Position numbers and translations under genes: made by a program
Shown here: piece after piece, positions 8,402 through 10,775 of the stretch
How positions within the stretch are numbered: position 1 is the stretch's first letter
Layout of the letters: each line of letters starts with the position of its first letter
DNA from: Thermoplasmatota archaeon
GTDB lineage: Archaea > Thermoplasmatota > Penumbrarchaeia > Penumbrarchaeales > Penumbrarchaeaceae
NCBI GenBank assembly: GCA_030600725.1
Contig: JAUVLN010000042.1
Coordinates: 1-10,775, forward strand
DNA: 10,775 nucleotides
Direction: 5' to 3'
Notes under the pieces: generated by a model
What the model was told of the DNA's origin: nothing
What the model saw: only the letters and a program-made list of their open reading frames with translations
Database searches by the model: none

Positions 8402-9481
8402 TCAATATCGGTATCTCTTCACGATAAGAAGTATCAGGATAGTGGAGAGGACCACGCCCAGTATCCCGAGAGATGGTACGGACTCCTCTACCGGTGTGTA
8501 GGTGGGATCCTCCTCGATGACCTCTTCCACGTCCTCGTCGTTAGCAGGTTCCTCCAGGGGGGCCTCCGGTTCTTCCTCTGGCACTTCTGGGTCCTCCTGA
8601 GGCTCCTCTTCAGGATCCTCCGGCTCGGGTTCGGGTTCTGGATCCGGTTCTTCGGGCTTTTGGATCTCCATCACCACCTCCAGGTACAGCTCGAGTGTGT
8701 CCGGCTCACATGTTTTTCCTGCATCCTCCGCCTGTTTTGATCTCACCTGAACGGTGATCGTGTATCTCCCCGTGGAGGCGCCCTCATCAACATATGCCAG
8801 GAGGGATAATTCCACAGACTGATTCTCCGGAACAGAGACGATATCATCCGGTATCTGGATATCGATATGATCGTTGGCGAGATCATACTGGTCGAGCACT
8901 TCAATGATCATCTCATCATTACCGTTGCCATTGTTGATCACATCGACGACGAACTCCGCATATCCTCCCTTTTCCGCTTCCATGATTGGTGTGGAGGTGT
9001 CCAGATCACAGTCGTAATACTGGGCGACATAGATCAAAGCTGTGACCTCGTCCACGGATCCGCTCATTGTTCCCGGGCTGTAATACCAGGTCCCACCGAT
9101 GATCAGATTACGCTGCAACGTATGAGTTGATCCCTGTGGAACCTGAACGGTGATCGCGAAATCCCTCTCGGTTTGGCCCTTGGTAAAAGGTAGAGCAGGT
9201 GGATCGGTGCACGCCCAACCGCCTGCGTCTGCCTCAAGTTCCACAATGAGCTGCTGCACAGCAGGAGACCATGGAGCCTGTGCAGTGACAGTTCCCGTGA
9301 ACGTAACGATGCCGTCCTGATCTGGGCCCACATATGCTGTCATCTTCTGCTGAGCAAGCCTTATACTGATAACAGGGGTGCCGACAGCTTCCACATCCTC
9401 ATCGATGGAAACGATAATACCCAGAGATCCAATGATAAGTATTCCCAGCACCAACAGAAACGAGATCTTTCCTCCAAACAT
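8402..9481 (-). CDS. Secreted Ig-like protein with acidic proline-rich stalk and C-terminal anchor
   Basis: A 359-aa protein. Residues 1-32 are a signal peptide (FGGK, a long hydrophobic stretch, then VEA). Residues about 36-155 form a beta-rich domain I do not recognise. Residues about 158-272 form an Ig-like NEW3/CARDB-type module with the NNGNGND turn also typical of copies A and B. Residues about 275-332 are a stalk almost entirely of E, D and P (PEPEPEPEDP), and residues 337-354 a membrane helix followed by KRYRY. The order VPSLG, helix, basic tail resembles the tripartite sorting signals cut by archaeosortases, but VPSLG is not an exact match to a signal I know, so it may simply be an anchor. 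Cysteines occur at 91, 158 and 258. The start is supported by GGTGGAG at 9487-9493, six bases upstream. The gene lies 57 bp downstream of the hydrolase on the same strand; a weak TTTTATCTA near 9514-9522 could be its own promoter. Function is unknown. Confidence 0.9.
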   Translation of the reverse strand: MFGGKISFLLVLGILIIGSLGIIVSIDEDVEAVGTPVISIRLAQQKMTAYVGPDQDGIVTFTGTVTAQAPWSPAVQQLIVELEADAGGWACTDPPALPFTKGQTERDFAITVQVPQGSTHTLQRNLIIGGTWYYSPGTMSGSVDEVTALIYVAQYYDCDLDTSTPIMEAEKGGYAEFVVDVINNGNGNDEMIIEVLDQYDLANDHIDIQIPDDIVSVPENQSVELSLLAYVDEGASTGRYTITVQVRSKQAEDAGKTCEPDTLELYLEVVMEIQKPEEPDPEPEPEPEDPEEEPQEDPEVPEEEPEAPLEEPANDEDVEEVIEEDPTYTPVEESVPSLGILGVVLSTILILLIVKRYRY

Positions 9482-9538
9482 GCGCTCTCCACCGTATGCA
9501 TATATGGAAGGATAGATAAAACTTATCCATTGATCCGA

Positions 9539-10396
9539 TCAGATGGAAAAAACATCAAGATCGTTGGCGAAGGCGATCTCGCCGTCGTATCCCTCCCGTA
9601 TGTCCCCAATAATGTCCTCCGGTGTCGTCCCCCACAGAAGCTGATGATAGAGGATCAAGAGCTTTGGCTTAACCTCTCCCGCTATCTCCGCCAGCTCCTT
9701 TGAAGATGTGTGGGACGCCTTGTGATACGCCTTCCACTTATCGGACCGGTTCCGGAACCCTTTGTGGGAATACACCTCGTGTATGAGTATATCGCACTCC
9801 CCGTATCGGGACGCGGAATCAGGTGTCGGTCTGCAGTCCCCCGATATCACGATCGTCTTCTCTCCGGTCTCGAACCTGTATCCGAATGAGTGGTCCCACA
9901 TCCCGTGTGTCGTGGGTATAGCCGACACCTTTACGTTGGTGTCCTGGAAGATCGGGCCCCCCCTTACCTCTGTTACATTGGCTTTGTAGCCCACCCTGTT
10001 CCCCCTCTCCAATCCATGTATCCTGATGTGGATGTCCTTCTCGTACGCCTTGTGGATATGCTTCACCATATCCTTCACGCCGGGGGGACCGAATATCTTC
10101 AGCTTCCGATCCCTCTCCATGACCCAGGGGGTGAAGATCAGGTCAGGGAGCCCCACGGTGTGGTCCGAATGGAGGTGCGTTATGAAGAGATGTCCAAGGT
10201 TCCTCGCCTTCAATGATGTGATGCCGGAGTTGTAGGCCGACGTCGCCCTCCTCACGACCCCCGGACCGCAGTCGACCAGATACGGGGTCCCGTTGACTAT
10301 TATCGCAGTGGAGGGCCCCGATCTATCGGGATCGGGGCTGGGGGTCCCCGTCCCCAGCATCACTATTACGTTCCCATCGATATTATCCGAACCCAT
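9539..10396 (-). CDS. Metallo-beta-lactamase-fold hydrolase, RNase Z-like group
   Basis: A 285-aa cytosolic enzyme without signal peptide or membrane helix. All expected ligands of a two-metal site are present. They are H74, H76, D78 and H79 in HLHSDH, H164 in TTHG, D187 in SGDCRP, and H251 in YHQLLWG; H206 (HEVYS) and H229 (HTSS) match further conserved histidines of RNase Z relatives. The start region LGTGTPSPDPDRSGPST and the VDCGPGVVRR motif are characteristic of a widespread, mostly bacterial MBL-fold group often annotated as ribonuclease Z or arylsulfatase-like. True tRNA 3'-processing activity is not assured, because the flexible exosite arm is not obvious, so I give no gene symbol. 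The upstream reading frame has no other ATG, GTG or TTG before an in-frame stop. There is no Shine-Dalgarno sequence, but an ATATCAAA box lies about 25 bp upstream, suggesting a leaderless mRNA. Family assignment is strong; substrate unknown. Confidence 0.93.
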   Translation of the reverse strand: MGSDNIDGNVIVMLGTGTPSPDPDRSGPSTAIIVNGTPYLVDCGPGVVRRATSAYNSGITSLKARNLGHLFITHLHSDHTVGLPDLIFTPWVMERDRKLKIFGPPGVKDMVKHIHKAYEKDIHIRIHGLERGNRVGYKANVTEVRGGPIFQDTNVKVSAIPTTHGMWDHSFGYRFETGEKTIVISGDCRPTPDSASRYGECDILIHEVYSHKGFRNRSDKWKAYHKASHTSSKELAEIAGEVKPKLLILYHQLLWGTTPEDIIGDIREGYDGEIAFANDLDVFSI

Positions 10397-10417
10397 ACAG
10401 CGGATAACGGAGGTCCC

Positions 10418-10425
10418 TTTGATAT
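10418..10425 (-). promoter_or_regulatory. Candidate TATA box for a leaderless hydrolase mRNA
   Basis: Read on the minus strand this is ATATCAAA, centred about 25 bp upstream of the ATG at 10396. That spacing would put the transcript start at or next to the start codon. It agrees with the absence of a Shine-Dalgarno sequence. The box is a weak match. Confidence 0.3.
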
Positions 10426-10504
10426 CGTTTTTCCTCCCACCGGCGCCAGAACCGGGTGATGGTTGGGTGCGACTCCATTATGACATTTGAAATTAACCGT
10501 AACA

Positions 10505-10516
10505 TATTAATAAAAA
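10505..10516 (+). promoter_or_regulatory. TATA-like box of the rightward secreted-protein gene
   Basis: The AT-rich block TATTAATAAAAA stands out in a more GC-rich setting. It predicts a transcript start near 10537-10542 and a leader of about 60 nt before the ATG at 10600. Confidence 0.45.
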
Positions 10517-10587
10517 CGCCCTGGATTACATGGGTATCGGGCGGGAAGATATCGTTCAGGTTATGGTGGTGTCCCTTTTCGCCCAAT

Positions 10588-10596
10588 GGAAGTGAT
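10588..10596 (+). promoter_or_regulatory. Strong Shine-Dalgarno sequence fixing the start at 10600
   Basis: GGAAGTGAT differs at one base from GGAGGTGAT, the full complement of the usual archaeal 16S rRNA tail. It lies three bases before the ATG. It decides this start over the out-of-frame ATGs at 10563 and 10586. Confidence 0.7.
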
Positions 10597-10599
10597 CCC

Positions 10600-10775
10600 A
10601 TGAGGAAAACCTGCTTGCTCCTTGTATTGGTTCTGCTTTTTTCAATGGCCGTACCGATGTATTCCGTTGGTGTAGAGGCCCCTGAAATCGAGGTTACACG
10701 GTCCAGAGGTCCCGGTGATTACATTAACTTCACCTACCTCGAGAACGGAGGGCACGGTTCCACCGCATATCGTGT
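10600..10775 (+). CDS. Secreted protein, N-terminal fragment (3'-partial)
   Basis: An open frame runs from the ATG at 10600 to the window end (58 codons plus two bases). The first 27 residues form a signal peptide: MRKT, a Leu/Val-rich core, then YSVGVEA as a plausible cleavage region. There is a Cys at residue 5 but no lipobox, so a lipoprotein is unlikely. The visible mature part begins PEIEVTRSRGPGDYINFTYL and contains an NFT sequon and an ENGGHG segment. Its short beta-rich character would fit the Ig-like surface proteins in this locus, but too little is visible to assign a family. The start is well supported by GGAAGTGAT three bases upstream and by an AT-rich TATA-like box near 10505-10516. 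The gene is divergent from the hydrolase. Coding status is likely; function unknown. Confidence 0.8.
   Translation, partial: MRKTCLLLVLVLLFSMAVPMYSVGVEAPEIEVTRSRGPGDYINFTYLENGGHGSTAYR

Larger units (their letters stand above)
10397..10599. other. Divergent promoter region between hydrolase and secreted-protein gene
   Basis: This 203-bp region separates two divergent starts. It holds the candidate TATA boxes of both genes and the Shine-Dalgarno sequence of the rightward one. A minus-strand frame across it (about 10383-10601) overlaps the hydrolase start and both promoter signals, and I do not regard it as a gene. Confidence 0.6.

Noticed and set aside
8570..8660. Repetitive minus-strand sequence that might be taken for a DNA repeat array
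   Set aside because: It is the codon-level repetition of the Glu/Asp/Pro stalk within the coding region. There are no spacers or regular repeats, so it is not a CRISPR or regulatory array.
10383..10601. Minus-strand frame of 72 codons
   Set aside because: It overlaps the hydrolase start and both promoter regions, lacks domain signals, and is best explained by chance.

Overview
The window looks archaeal and most likely euryarchaeal. My best guess is Thermoplasmatota (Methanomassiliicoccales or a benthic marine group relative), but this rests on style and not on a marker gene. The clues are TATA-like AT-rich boxes 25-70 bp upstream of starts, Shine-Dalgarno sequences complementary to an AUCACCUCC 16S tail (GGAAGTGAT, GGTGGAG), one gene that looks leaderless, and a heavy load of large secreted proteins with a signal peptide, beta-propeller and Ig-like modules and a single C-terminal membrane helix. 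There are no rRNA, tRNA, CRISPR or transposase signals.

Layout. Positions 1-3934 (+) hold most of a giant surface protein (copy A; its N-terminus lies outside the window). Positions 3935-4172 are intergenic, with a hairpin, T-runs and a TATA-like box. Positions 4173-8384 (+) hold a complete paralogue (copy B, about 1403 aa). Positions 8402-9481 (-) encode a smaller secreted, membrane-anchored protein with an acidic proline-rich stalk, which converges on copy B with only 17 bp between the stops. Positions 9539-10396 (-) encode a cytosolic metallo-beta-lactamase-fold hydrolase of the RNase Z-like group. Positions 10397-10599 are a divergent promoter region, and from 10600 (+) a new secreted protein begins and runs off the window.

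How the genes fit together. Four of the five genes encode exported proteins, three of them with a visible C-terminal membrane anchor, so this is a cell-envelope locus. Copies A and B share the same architecture: an eight-bladed FG-GAP/PQQ-like propeller, about five NEW3/CARDB-like Ig modules, a membrane helix, and a short cytosolic tail ending DILGDQGFKGREE. They look like large stalked surface display or adhesion proteins, but no ligand or enzymatic activity can be read from the sequence. The hydrolase is the only clear enzyme and has no obvious functional link to the surface genes.

The most notable signal is the mosaic similarity of copies A and B. About 370 bp in the first propeller blades is almost identical, then identity drops abruptly. 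A 50-bp block across the stop codon is fully identical, while the sequence on both sides has diverged. This suggests recent gene conversion or recombination between tandem surface-protein genes.
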